Shown: in pieces, positions 15,797 through 25,098 of the stretch
Layout of the letters: every line of letters starts with the position of its first letter
Position numbering within the stretch: the first letter of the stretch is position 1
From: Clostridiales bacterium DTU070
GTDB taxonomy: Bacteria; Bacillota; Clostridia; DSM-8532
Length of the DNA: 64,000 nt
Direction: 5' to 3'
NCBI GenBank assembly: GCA_001513105.1
Contig: LFSH01000026.1
Coordinates: forward strand, 1-64,000
Program-made: the position numbers and the translations under genes
Notes under the pieces: model-generated
What the model saw: only the letters and a program-made list of their open reading frames with translations
The model's database searches: none
Told to the model about the DNA's origin: nothing

Positions 15797-17545
15797 ATGG
15801 AAGTTAAAAAAATTCTCAGGGAATTTATTAAGGAACGTATTCTTTCGTACATTGCAGGTATTCTGATATTAATTGCTGCTTCAGTTATATCACTTCGTAT
15901 TCCCAAAATATTGGGAAAAGTAACGGATATGCTGAATAAAGGGCAGGGAACCGTTAACGAAATCCGCATCCAGCTGCTTCTGATGGTGGGGTTTGCGGTA
16001 TTGGGGTTTGTGCTGCGCTTTATCTGGAGGTATTTCCTTGTAGGTAACTGCAGGCATGTTGAAAGTTACCTCAGGAGAAAACTTTTTGCACATCTTCAGA
16101 CTCTTCCTGTTAATTTCTACAATAACCACAGGACAGGGGATCTTGTTGCATACGCAATAAATGATATCAACGCGATACGCAGGGTTTTCGGGTTCGGTTT
16201 TGTAGCATTGATAGAGGGTGTCCTGATTAATACGGTGTCTGTTTATTACATGGCAAGGACCATAGAGCCGGTCCTGACCCTGATGGCATTAGCCCCCGTA
16301 CCCATAGTTATAGGTGTGACAATTTTCCTGAGGAAAACAATCAGGAACCGGTTTGAAAAGGTTCAAAAGGCTTTTGCAGTGATTTCCGAAAGGGTCCAGG
16401 AGAATATAATGGGAATTCGGGTGGTTAAGGCATTTGCTCAGGAGGAGCATGAAATGGCCGGGTTTGACCGGCTGAGCAGGGATAATATAAAGACTCATAT
16501 GCGAATGGTCAGGGTTTCGGGTGCGCTCGGTCCCGTTACCGAGGTGTGTTTCAGTATCAGTTTTCTGTTCTTTATCATTTACGGAAGCAGGCTGGTATTA
16601 ACGGGCAGAATATCCCTTGGCGATTTTGTTGCCTTTAACTCGTACATGGCTGCTATTATGAGACCTGTTATAAACATCAGCAGGATTGTTGAGATATGGC
16701 AGAGAGGTGCGGCTTCAGCGAAAAGGCTTAATTACATATTCAGCGAAACCACCGATATAGCGGACGGTGATGAAAGCGAGATTAAGGACTTTGATATAGA
16801 AATAAGGAATTTAACGTTTGCATATCCTCAAACGCAGGTGCCCGTTCTTAAGGACATTAATCTCAAGGTTCCGTCGGGTTCAACCCTCGGCATCATAGGA
16901 AAAACGGGCAGCGGAAAAACGACGCTTGCAAACCTCCTGTTAAGGCTGTACCCGGTGCCCGACGGCCATATTTTCATCAACAATATTGATATCAACCAGA
17001 TATCCATTGAAACACTAAGAGAAAAAATCGGGTTTGTTCCTCAGGACAATTTTCTTTTCTCCTCAACCATCAGGAGTAATATAGGCTTTTACCACGAAGG
17101 TGTTACCGATGAGGAGATTGAAGAAGCAGCAAGGATGTCAGGGGTTTTTGATGATATCCTTGAGCTTCCTGAAGGTTTTGATACCGTTGTCGGCGAGCGG
17201 GGAATCACGTTATCCGGCGGACAGAGGCAAAGGGTGACGATAGCCCGTGCGCTGGTAAAAAATCCATCCATTCTTATCCTTGACGACAGCCTTTCGGCTG
17301 TTGATACCGAAACAGAAAAAGAGGTACTCGGCAATATAAGGAGTATTCTGAAACACAGGACCGGGATCATTATATCCCACAGGGTATCAACCGTTATCAA
17401 TGCAGACAGGATTATTTATCTTGATGACGGCCGGATTATCGAAGAGGGAACCCATCACGAGCTTATGGCTCTTAAAGGTGCATATTACAGGCTGTACATG
17501 TCCCAGTCTGAGAATCCGGAGAAAAGCATGGAGGCGGGCAAATGA
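15797..17545 (+). CDS. ABC exporter half-transporter 1 (degenerate ATPase site)
   Basis: A fused membrane and ATPase protein of 582 aa: six transmembrane helices in the first 320 residues, then an NBD. Walker A is GKTGSGKTT and the signature is LSGGQRQR, but Walker B reads ILILDDS: the catalytic glutamate is replaced by aspartate. That change is typical of one half of heterodimeric exporters such as TM287/288 and BmrC/BmrD. ATG 15797 is chosen over ATG 15743 because AGGGAG lies 5 nt before it. It overlaps the partner gene (ATGA). Confidence 0.92.
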   Translation: MEVKKILREFIKERILSYIAGILILIAASVISLRIPKILGKVTDMLNKGQGTVNEIRIQLLLMVGFAVLGFVLRFIWRYFLVGNCRHVESYLRRKLFAHLQTLPVNFYNNHRTGDLVAYAINDINAIRRVFGFGFVALIEGVLINTVSVYYMARTIEPVLTLMALAPVPIVIGVTIFLRKTIRNRFEKVQKAFAVISERVQENIMGIRVVKAFAQEEHEMAGFDRLSRDNIKTHMRMVRVSGALGPVTEVCFSISFLFFIIYGSRLVLTGRISLGDFVAFNSYMAAIMRPVINISRIVEIWQRGAASAKRLNYIFSETTDIADGDESEIKDFDIEIRNLTFAYPQTQVPVLKDINLKVPSGSTLGIIGKTGSGKTTLANLLLRLYPVPDGHIFINNIDINQISIETLREKIGFVPQDNFLFSSTIRSNIGFYHEGVTDEEIEEAARMSGVFDDILELPEGFDTVVGERGITLSGGQRQRVTIARALVKNPSILILDDSLSAVDTETEKEVLGNIRSILKHRTGIIISHRVSTVINADRIIYLDDGRIIEEGTHHELMALKGAYYRLYMSQSENPEKSMEAGK

Positions 17546-19347
17546 ACGGCAGCGGCAGCAAAAGATACGACAAAGGCGAAGAACGGATATACAGCAAAAA
17601 AGCCAATGTAACAAGGCTGTTATCATATTTCATACCCTATATCCCGCATATAGCCATTGCTGTCATCATGGCATTTGCAATAAACGCGACGGTAATAGTA
17701 AAGCCGAGGGTGCTGCAGCGTGTGATTGATGATTACCTGGTTCCCGAAGTATGTGACGCAGCGGCAATAAGCAGGCTTGGTCTCATTTTTTTCGGGCTTA
17801 TCCTGCTTGGTGCCGTATTGAATTACTCCCAGACCATTCTTCTGAATTTTGTCGGACAAAACATAATGCACAGGCTTCGAACCGAACTGTTCAACAAAAT
17901 CCAGCATATGAAAATGGCCTTCTTTGACCACTTTTCGTCCGGCAGGCTTCTGACACGGGTCACAAACGATGTTGAAGCTCTGAATGAGCTGTTCTCGGGT
18001 GTACTGATTAACCTGTTCCGTGATGCGGTTATGATCATCGGAATTATATGGGTAATGTTTTCAATGAACACAACGCTGGCCTTTGTTGCCATATGCTCTG
18101 TTCCGGTAATTGCGGTAATAGCCGTTATTTACAGGAAAGCCGCAAGGAAAAATTTCATCCGCATGAAACGGGCTGTGGGAAGGATAAACGGCTTTCTCGC
18201 CGAGAATATAAGCGGAATGAAAATAGTACAGATTTTCCACCGCGAAAAACAGAAATTTGATGAGTATAATTCAATTGAAAAGGATTATTTCGAATCAAGC
18301 CTGAGGGAAGTTATACTGAACAGCCTTGGACGCCCCATTGTTGAAGTAATAAACAACCTGGCCATTGCAGCCCTTGTCTGGGTATGCGCAGGGGACATAC
18401 TCTCTGGCACATTTGAATACGGTGTCCTGTATACGTTTATCTCGTATGTTCGCGAGTTTTTTCAGCCAATCAACGAAATTGCCGATAAATACACCGGGTT
18501 ACAGTCCGCAGTAATCTCATCGGAAAGAATATTTGAAATCATGGACATTAAGGAAAACGTGGAGGACCTGAAAACCGGGATAAGCTGCGAAAACCTCCGC
18601 GGGGAAATAGAGTTCCGGAACGTTTGGTTTGCCTATGAAGATGGTAACTGGGTGCTTGAGGATGTAAGCTTTCATATAAAACCCGGCGAAACGGTAGCCT
18701 TTGTCGGTGCGACCGGTTCGGGCAAGTCAACGATAATAAGCCTTATAACACGGTTTTATGATATTCAGAAAGGTGAAATACTTATTGACGGCGTTGATAT
18801 AAAAAAATACAGGCTTACTGAACTGAGAAGAAAAATAGCCGTAGTGCTGCAGGACGTTTTTCTCTTTACAGGCGACATTGCATCCAACATCAGGCTGAAC
18901 AACGAAGAGATAACCGATGACGATGTTTACAGGGCGATAAAAACGGCCTGTGCCGACAGCTTCATTGAATCCCTTCCGAATGGTATAAAATCCGAGGTTA
19001 AGGAAAGGGGCTGTACTTTTTCTTCGGGCCAGCGCCAGCTTCTTTCATTTGCCCGGGCGGTGGCATTAAACCCGGCCGTTCTGATTCTTGACGAAGCCAC
19101 GGCTTATATCGACACCGAAACAGAGGAAATGATTCAAAGGTCGATGGAGAACGTGACATCGGGCAGGACATCCATTCTTATTGCCCACAGGCTTTCAACC
19201 ATACGCCGTGCCGATCGTATTTACGTCATTGACCGGGGCAGAATTGCCGAAGAAGGGGATCATGACACTTTAATGAACTTGAACGGACTTTACAGGAATT
19301 ATGTTGAGCTGAGCCTGAAAAACAGGTATGATGAAGCCGATATATAA
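17542..19347 (+). CDS. ABC exporter half-transporter 2
   Basis: The partner of the previous gene, 601 aa, with the same TMD-NBD layout after a charged N-terminus of about 25 residues. Walker A is GATGSGKST and Walker B is VLILDEAT with the catalytic E, but the signature is FSSGQRQ in place of LSGGQ. Combined with subunit 1 this gives one complete and one degenerate ATP site, so the pair should work as an obligate heterodimer. The substrate (drug, lipid or peptide) is unknown. Confidence 0.92.
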   Translation: MNGSGSKRYDKGEERIYSKKANVTRLLSYFIPYIPHIAIAVIMAFAINATVIVKPRVLQRVIDDYLVPEVCDAAAISRLGLIFFGLILLGAVLNYSQTILLNFVGQNIMHRLRTELFNKIQHMKMAFFDHFSSGRLLTRVTNDVEALNELFSGVLINLFRDAVMIIGIIWVMFSMNTTLAFVAICSVPVIAVIAVIYRKAARKNFIRMKRAVGRINGFLAENISGMKIVQIFHREKQKFDEYNSIEKDYFESSLREVILNSLGRPIVEVINNLAIAALVWVCAGDILSGTFEYGVLYTFISYVREFFQPINEIADKYTGLQSAVISSERIFEIMDIKENVEDLKTGISCENLRGEIEFRNVWFAYEDGNWVLEDVSFHIKPGETVAFVGATGSGKSTIISLITRFYDIQKGEILIDGVDIKKYRLTELRRKIAVVLQDVFLFTGDIASNIRLNNEEITDDDVYRAIKTACADSFIESLPNGIKSEVKERGCTFSSGQRQLLSFARAVALNPAVLILDEATAYIDTETEEMIQRSMENVTSGRTSILIAHRLSTIRRADRIYVIDRGRIAEEGDHDTLMNLNGLYRNYVELSLKNRYDEADI

Positions 19348-19373
19348 CACAAAACTGGCAGACGGGGGAAACA

Positions 19374-20633
19374 ATGTATAAGGAACTGATTTTGAAAAAC
19401 GGGCTGACACTGGTCTATGAGAAATTGCCATTTGTACGTTCTGTCTCCTTTGGGCTTTGGATTGGAACGGGTTCCCGCTATGAAACATACGAAGATAACG
19501 GAATATCCCACTTTATCGAACATATGCTGTTTAAAGGAACTAAAACAAAGACAGCCCGGGATATTGCAATGATAATCGACAGTGTCGGAGGACAGATGAA
19601 TGCCTTTACCGGTAAGGAATGCACATGCATTTACACAAAGACCCTTGACGAGGATTTGAAAACCGCGGTTGAGCTCATTTCCGACATGATTTTTCACTCC
19701 ACTTTCGACCCGGTGCATATAGAAACAGAAAGAAGAATTATTGCCGAAGAGATCAGCATGTATGAAGATTACCCCGAAGAACTGGTGCATGACATGCTGT
19801 CCGAAGAGGTCTGGAACGGGAATCCCCTGGGTTACCCGATACTTGGAAGTTACGCATCCATATCCTCAATCACAAGGGAAAAGATTATTGATTACATGAA
19901 TACTTTCTATGTTCCCGACAACAGTGTTATTTCAGTAGCCGGCAATTTTGATGAAAACTGCCTGGTTGAACTTGTGCAGCAATACTTCGGTGAATGGAAA
20001 GCTAAGAATTATTGCGTGATTAATGCACATAAACCGCTGTTTAACCGTAGTATGAAGGTTAAAAGAAAAGAAACCGAACAGGTGCATATGTGTATTGGCT
20101 TTCCGGGCATAAGGCATGGCGAGGAGAGCCTGTACTCGCTGTTAACGCTTAACAATATACTTGGCGGCGGAATGAGCTCCCGCTTGTTTCAAAAAGTCCG
20201 GGAAGAATTAGGTCTTGCCTATTCAATATATTCATATCCAACTTCATACAAGGATACGGGACTGTTTGCGATATATGCCGCCTCAGGTCCCGGCAGCTTC
20301 ATGGATGTAATAAGGCATATCGGGGATGAGCTTGCGTTACTGATCATCGACAGCCTGACCGAAACAGATATTGAAAAAGCTAAGAACCAGCTAAAGGGCA
20401 ATTTCATAATCAGCCTGGACAGTACCAGCGGCAGAATGAACAGCATGGGCAAATCCCAGTTGATGCTGGGCAGGGTCCGGACTCCCGAGGAGGTGCTGGA
20501 CAGTATCAATAAAGTGAACCGCGACAGTATCACCGAGGTTATAGAAAAGGTCTTCAGACCCGGATTGGTGGGATTGTCCGCCATAGGTGACATAGATTTT
20601 GAGCCTGATCTTCTTGACAAGATAGATTTTTAA
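19374..20633 (+). CDS. M16 family zinc peptidase (MlpA/YmxG-like)
   Basis: A pitrilysin-family metallopeptidase with inverted zinc motif HFIEH (H46, E49, H50) and a distal glutamate in ETERRIIAEEI. The 419 aa give the two-domain half-size M16B form, which resembles mitochondrial processing peptidase beta and Bacillus YmxG. The gene lies just before the dipicolinate synthase genes, as ymxG does in Bacillus, so the order is conserved. RBS GGGGGAA precedes ATG 19374. No signal peptide is seen, so it is cytoplasmic. Confidence 0.93.
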   Translation: MYKELILKNGLTLVYEKLPFVRSVSFGLWIGTGSRYETYEDNGISHFIEHMLFKGTKTKTARDIAMIIDSVGGQMNAFTGKECTCIYTKTLDEDLKTAVELISDMIFHSTFDPVHIETERRIIAEEISMYEDYPEELVHDMLSEEVWNGNPLGYPILGSYASISSITREKIIDYMNTFYVPDNSVISVAGNFDENCLVELVQQYFGEWKAKNYCVINAHKPLFNRSMKVKRKETEQVHMCIGFPGIRHGEESLYSLLTLNNILGGGMSSRLFQKVREELGLAYSIYSYPTSYKDTGLFAIYAASGPGSFMDVIRHIGDELALLIIDSLTETDIEKAKNQLKGNFIISLDSTSGRMNSMGKSQLMLGRVRTPEEVLDSINKVNRDSITEVIEKVFRPGLVGLSAIGDIDFEPDLLDKIDF

Positions 20634-20677
20634 CGGGCAAAGTAAAAACCGAACAAGCACTTGAACCCCCTGGTTTT

Positions 20678-20685
20678 CATAGGAT
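20678..20685 (+). promoter_or_regulatory. Possible mother-cell sigma -10 element before dpaA
   Basis: CATAGGAT resembles the CATA-type -10 box of sigma-E/sigma-K promoters, as expected for dpaAB. The -35 region is not clear, so this is a weak candidate. Confidence 0.3.
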
Positions 20686-20730
20686 GGAATATGTGTAATG
20701 ATATTTGGCATGGATACAGGGGGTATTTTA

Positions 20731-21600
20731 ATGCAAAAACCGAAGTACCTTGTTATCGGCGGTGATATGCGGAATTTTTATCTTGCGGAGCTGCTGAAAA
20801 AGGAATATCACCGGGTTGAAATATACGGGTTCGACAGGAAAACAGCCAAAAGGAATAATTCAAGCCTTGCCCAGATGATAACAGACTGTGATGTAATAAT
20901 ATGCGGTATCCCGCTGGCATCCGCCGGCGGATATGTCAATATGCCCTTTTCAGATGAATCACTTCCTCTCGGTACGCTGATTGAAATGATACCGGGGAAT
21001 GTACTTTTTATTGCAGGAAAAATAGAAAAGGAAGTAAGGGAAAGCCTTGATAAGAGGGGCATATCCTATATCGATTTGCTGGATCGTGAGGATATGGCCG
21101 TCCTTAATGCAATACCTGCTGCTGAAGGCGCAGTGGAATTTATTTTGCGTTCAACTCCCAAAACAATACATAACAGCAGGATATTGATCATGGGCTATGG
21201 AAGGATAGGCAAGGTACTGGCACGGATATTGTCGGCTTTTGGTGCCGAGATCTGGGTTGCGGCGAAAACCTATTCAGACCTGAGCTGGATAGAGGCTTTC
21301 GGATATAAGCCGGTTCGCTTAAGCGATCTGGAACGCTACATAACCGACATGAATGTAATAGTGAATACAATACCCTACCAGTATATTACAGCAGATATAC
21401 TGAAGAAGATACGTCATGACTGCTACCTCATAGACCTGGCCTCTTATCCCGGCGGTATTGATTTTGACTGTGCAAGGGAACTGGGGCTGAAGGTTGACTG
21501 GGCCCTGAGTCTTCCGGGGAAAGTGGCTCCGCTGACAGCAGCGGAGACAATCAAGAAAACTATTGACAATATTCTGGTGGAAGGGGGAAGGAAACAGTGA
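20731..21600 (+). CDS. dpaA: Dipicolinate synthase subunit A
   Basis: With DpaB it makes dipicolinic acid from the lysine-pathway intermediate in the mother cell; DPA is then loaded into the spore. The N-terminal VIGGDMRNFYLAELL and the Rossmann motif MGYGRIGK (near residue 155) with the downstream NTIPYQYI are typical of SpoVFA. ATG 20731 is used because CAGGGGG stands before it; the in-frame ATG 20698 has no site. Its stop overlaps the GTG start of dpaB. Confidence 0.95.
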   Translation: MQKPKYLVIGGDMRNFYLAELLKKEYHRVEIYGFDRKTAKRNNSSLAQMITDCDVIICGIPLASAGGYVNMPFSDESLPLGTLIEMIPGNVLFIAGKIEKEVRESLDKRGISYIDLLDREDMAVLNAIPAAEGAVEFILRSTPKTIHNSRILIMGYGRIGKVLARILSAFGAEIWVAAKTYSDLSWIEAFGYKPVRLSDLERYITDMNVIVNTIPYQYITADILKKIRHDCYLIDLASYPGGIDFDCARELGLKVDWALSLPGKVAPLTAAETIKKTIDNILVEGGRKQ

Positions 21601-22175
21601 GCATATCCGGTAAAAAAATAGGCTTTGGACTGACCGGCTCTTTCTGCACATTGCAGAATGCGCTGACGCAGATGGAGAAACTTGTTTTCCTGGGGGCGGA
21701 AGTCTTTCCCGTGGTGTCCTTCATGGTTAAATCAACAGATACGCGGTTCGGAACGGCAGGATTTTTCCTTGAGCAGATAAAAATGATTACAGGAAAGAAA
21801 TGCATAGATTCAATTGTGGACGCAGAACCCATCGGACCGTCAAAAAACCTTGATCTGATGGTTGTAATGCCGTGTACCGGAAACACGCTGGCCAAACTTG
21901 CAAACGGCATAACAGACACGCCTGTAACCATGGCCTGTAAAGCCCAGCTCAGGAACAACAGGCCGGTTTTGTTGGGAATCGCTACAAATGACGGTTTGGG
22001 GGCGAATGCAAAGAATATTGGCATACTTCATAACACAAGGAATATATATTTTGTTCCTTACAGGCAGGATGATCCCGAAAAGAAACACAATTCCCTCGTA
22101 TGCCGCATGGATCTTTTCATACCTGCCGTAGAGGCTGCACTTGAAGGCAAACAGATTGAACCGGTGCTTGTATAG
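21597..22175 (+). CDS. dpaB: Dipicolinate synthase subunit B (flavoprotein)
   Basis: A flavoprotein of the UbiX/Dfp type, 192 aa. The FMN region is GFGLTGSFCTL at residues 8-18, with VVMPCTGNTLAKLANGITD in the middle and NNRPVLLGIATNDGLG later. It forms the DPA synthase with DpaA. It starts at GTG 21597, inside the dpaA stop (GTGA), after GGAAGGGGGAAGG. Many clostridia lack dpaAB and use an EtfA-type protein for DPA; this strain keeps the Bacillus-type enzyme. Confidence 0.95.
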   Translation: MSISGKKIGFGLTGSFCTLQNALTQMEKLVFLGAEVFPVVSFMVKSTDTRFGTAGFFLEQIKMITGKKCIDSIVDAEPIGPSKNLDLMVVMPCTGNTLAKLANGITDTPVTMACKAQLRNNRPVLLGIATNDGLGANAKNIGILHNTRNIYFVPYRQDDPEKKHNSLVCRMDLFIPAVEAALEGKQIEPVLV

Positions 22176-22195
22176 CTGAAACCTGTCGCCATAGC

Positions 22196-22224
22196 GGCGG
22201 GGCCTGTACCCGCCCATTCTTTCT
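22196..22224 (+). terminator. Terminator after dpaB
   Basis: GGCGGG (22196-22201), loop of 7, CCCGCC (22209-22214), then a pyrimidine-rich tail ATTCTTTCTTCTT. Confidence 0.55.
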
Positions 22225-22362
22225 TCTTATATTTCCACTTGTACAGATATAAGTGTTGTGTTACTCTATTGATGAATAAATTCGTTATATTTTCTTAAGT
22301 CATGCTGCAGGCTGAAAACAATGATTCATATTATGCGTCAATACCCGGAGGTTTAAACCAGT

Positions 22363-23160
22363 ATGACCCGAAGCGGTGCGCCTATGTGGATTGAAATCCC
22401 GCTGGGTGATGATATAAAGGCAAAGGCTTTTTTTACAACAAGGCACGGCGGCGTAAGCAGTTTTCCGTATGACTCGTTAAACCTGAGCTTTCAGCGTGAT
22501 GACAGCCGTGAAAACGTGATGAGGAATTTTGAACTGCTGTCCGAAAGTATCCGGATACCCATGGAATGCATGGTCCTGACCTGCCAGGTTCATGGCTCCG
22601 ATATTACACTGGTCGGCAGCGAACATTGCGGCATGGGGCTTTTAAGGGACAGAACCTTTGGGGAATCAGACGGGCTTATTACCTCGGACAGAAATGTGGC
22701 TCTCGTTACGTTTCATGCCGACTGTGCGCCAGTCTACCTGTATGACGGCTCAAAAAAAGTTATCGGTCTTATACATTCGGGGTGGCGAAGCACACTGCGG
22801 AAGATATCCGGGAAAGCCGTAAAGATAATGAAGGAACAGTTTAACTGTAACAGCCGGGATATTAACGCAATTATCGGTCCCTGCATCAGAAAATGCTGTT
22901 TCGAGGTGGGATATGAAGTTTACCGGGAATTCCTTAAGGTTTTTCCGGAATGTACAGGGGCGTTTTCTGCCGGCGGAGACAAGTGGAAGATTGATCTTAC
23001 AGGAATTATAAAGCATACATTGGCCGAAGAGGGAGTAAGCCGTGAAAACATTCACGATGTAAACAGGTGCACCGTTTGTGAAAAGGAGCTTTTTTTCTCG
23101 CACCGTGGAGGACGCGGCAAAAGCGGAACAGGAGCCGCTGTTTTTATGATGACTGAATGA
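22363..23160 (+). CDS. pgeF: Peptidoglycan editing factor PgeF (YfiH/YlmD laccase-domain protein)
   Basis: A purine-nucleoside-active or polyphenol-oxidase family protein (Cu-oxidase_4). The conserved metal residues appear in CQVHGSD, TFHADCAPV and LIHSGWRST. In E. coli the homologue removes wrongly incorporated residues from peptidoglycan precursors; adenosine deaminase-like activity is also known for the family. The 265-aa length is normal. GGAG stands 11 nt before ATG 22363. It is followed after 9 bp by a lipoprotein gene. Confidence 0.92.
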   Translation: MTRSGAPMWIEIPLGDDIKAKAFFTTRHGGVSSFPYDSLNLSFQRDDSRENVMRNFELLSESIRIPMECMVLTCQVHGSDITLVGSEHCGMGLLRDRTFGESDGLITSDRNVALVTFHADCAPVYLYDGSKKVIGLIHSGWRSTLRKISGKAVKIMKEQFNCNSRDINAIIGPCIRKCCFEVGYEVYREFLKVFPECTGAFSAGGDKWKIDLTGIIKHTLAEEGVSRENIHDVNRCTVCEKELFFSHRGGRGKSGTGAAVFMMTE

Positions 23161-23169
23161 GGTTGGGGT

Positions 23170-24651
23170 ATGAAGGGAAACAGAGTATTTATTGCAGTTA
23201 TTGTGATAATTTCCATTACTATTGTTCTTACAGGCTGCGAATCAGGCAATGTATTCGGCGAAGGACCCGATGTAATTCCGATGATTCCAACCGTTTCCGC
23301 AGCTCCTGTTGACAAGCAGGCAAAACTTGTCGACAGCGGGCCTGTTTACGGCGGAACCCTCACATTGCCGACAACAAGGGTTGATTCCCTGCACCCGTTT
23401 AAAACTTCGGACCGGTATGTCAATTGTATTTTTCTTTTTATTTACGAACCGCTTTTTGCTCATATAAGCGAAAAGCAATATGAGCCCTGGCTGGTTGACG
23501 AGTACAGCCACACCGGGTTTACGGTGTGGAATTTTAAACTTAAAAAGGATGTAAAATTCCATAACGGCCGGGAATTAACATCCTATGACGTGAGGTATAC
23601 CCTGAAGGAACTGGAGAAGTCGGACAGTCCTTTCTATGATACGGCATTTGTAAAGAATGTAAATGAGTTTAATATAATAAGCAGTTCCCAGTTTGAAATT
23701 ACGCTGGACAAGCCTGACATAAACTTTGTAAGAAAACTGATTTTTCCGGTACTGCAGCAGAACTACGAAGAAGGGAATGATGTCACGGGCACAGGACCGT
23801 ACCGTTTCGATTCCATGTCCGACGACAGGCTGAAACTTGTAAGATATTATGACTGGTGGTTTGGCAAGCCCTACCTGGACAGTATTGTTTTCAGGGTATA
23901 TGAAGAAGGGCAGATGCTGAATGCATTCCAGGACAATGAAACCGATGTTGCTTTTGTCAGGAATGTTGATTTTTCAAAGTACCAGTACAGGACAGACATC
24001 GATTTCAGGGTGTTTCAGTCAAACGAAAGCCATTTTTTGTATGTAAATCCCGACAGCCTTTTCGGCCAGTTCAACAGGCAGAAAGCCCTATTCAGGTATG
24101 TTGCATACAGGCTGAGCGATCTGAATGTGGGTCAGGTCCAGTTCTTTGACGAGTACAGCCAGGACCCCGTGGACATTGACGGCTTCAGGGAAGAGTTAAT
24201 CAGGTCTGGGCTAGTCTATGATGAAGAGGAGAACAGGTTCACCCTCTATAACAGGGAACTGGATAAAATATTAATTGCCGTTCCGTACCAGGATATTCCG
24301 AAACTTCATACTGCCAACTTTCTTGTAAATATCCTTGGCGACGCGGGAATAGAAGCTGAAGTTGTAACAGTCAATAAAAACAGTTATAAAAGAGAACTCC
24401 GCAGCGGAAAATATGACCTGTCCCCGGTTTCGGACGAACTGAAACCGTGGGAATCCTTAAACGATACTCTGAAAAGAATACAGCAGGATCTGGGATACGG
24501 GAGGGAAGATTCTTTCATTCTGCCTTTATACCGTAATCAGCAGGCGGTGCTGTTCAGGAACAACATCCGCGGGGAAAAGAATGCAACCTACTGGAATCCA
24601 TACCAGGGCTTTTATTTATGGTACAAGCCTGTTTTAAACGAAGGCAGGTAG
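23170..24651 (+). CDS. Solute-binding lipoprotein, family 5 (orphan)
   Basis: A secreted lipoprotein: a hydrophobic signal at residues 6-20 ends in the lipobox LTGC (C22). A family 5 (peptide/nickel type) binding domain follows, with typical segments such as YEPWLVDEY, FKLKKDVKFHNG and GTGPYRF. No permease or ATPase gene is near; it lies between pgeF and comEC in a tight operon. At 493 aa it is close to family size but may miss part of the large lobe. It could serve a distant oligopeptide transporter, or sense cell-wall peptides. Confidence 0.85.
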   Translation: MKGNRVFIAVIVIISITIVLTGCESGNVFGEGPDVIPMIPTVSAAPVDKQAKLVDSGPVYGGTLTLPTTRVDSLHPFKTSDRYVNCIFLFIYEPLFAHISEKQYEPWLVDEYSHTGFTVWNFKLKKDVKFHNGRELTSYDVRYTLKELEKSDSPFYDTAFVKNVNEFNIISSSQFEITLDKPDINFVRKLIFPVLQQNYEEGNDVTGTGPYRFDSMSDDRLKLVRYYDWWFGKPYLDSIVFRVYEEGQMLNAFQDNETDVAFVRNVDFSKYQYRTDIDFRVFQSNESHFLYVNPDSLFGQFNRQKALFRYVAYRLSDLNVGQVQFFDEYSQDPVDIDGFREELIRSGLVYDEEENRFTLYNRELDKILIAVPYQDIPKLHTANFLVNILGDAGIEAEVVTVNKNSYKRELRSGKYDLSPVSDELKPWESLNDTLKRIQQDLGYGREDSFILPLYRNQQAVLFRNNIRGEKNATYWNPYQGFYLWYKPVLNEGR

Positions 24652-24669
24652 AAAGAACCGAATTTGTCT

Positions 24670-25098
24670 ATGCTGTTGCGTATCTATGGAAAAATAGCAG
24701 ACATAAAGCCAGTCGGTTATAAGAGCATTGAAAAAGTGCAAACCTGGTATTCACAGCAGGAATATTACGGGTTAGCCACCGGTGGAAAGGAAGCAGGGAA
24801 TATTTTTGGCCTTGTAACCGGAAAACTTAAAACAATAAACGAAACAGTGCTGTGGATACGTACTTTTTTAATTGATGCCGCATGGCAGAGGCAAGGGTTT
24901 GGAACCCATTCCTTCAGTATCCTGTGCAGTCATGCAGCAGAGCACCTTAAAGCGAAGAGGATATACCTGTCTGTTTCAGAGGATAATCAGGCAGGAATAA
25001 GATTCTTTACAAAAATGGGGATGTCGTGTATAAAGGACATTGAAGCAAAGAATTCGGGAAACAACAGCAGAGTACTTATTTTCGGGAAGGTTCTGTAA
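24670..25098 (+). CDS. GNAT family N-acetyltransferase
   Basis: A 142-aa acetyltransferase. The acetyl-CoA loop is WQRQGFGTHSF at about residues 75-85, and the following strand-helix IYLSVSEDNQAGIRFFTKMGM is the usual GNAT C-terminal half. The substrate is unknown. ATG 24670 is preferred; TTG 24664 is in frame and cannot be excluded. The TAA overlaps the comEC start (TAATG). Confidence 0.8.
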   Translation: MLLRIYGKIADIKPVGYKSIEKVQTWYSQQEYYGLATGGKEAGNIFGLVTGKLKTINETVLWIRTFLIDAAWQRQGFGTHSFSILCSHAAEHLKAKRIYLSVSEDNQAGIRFFTKMGMSCIKDIEAKNSGNNSRVLIFGKVL

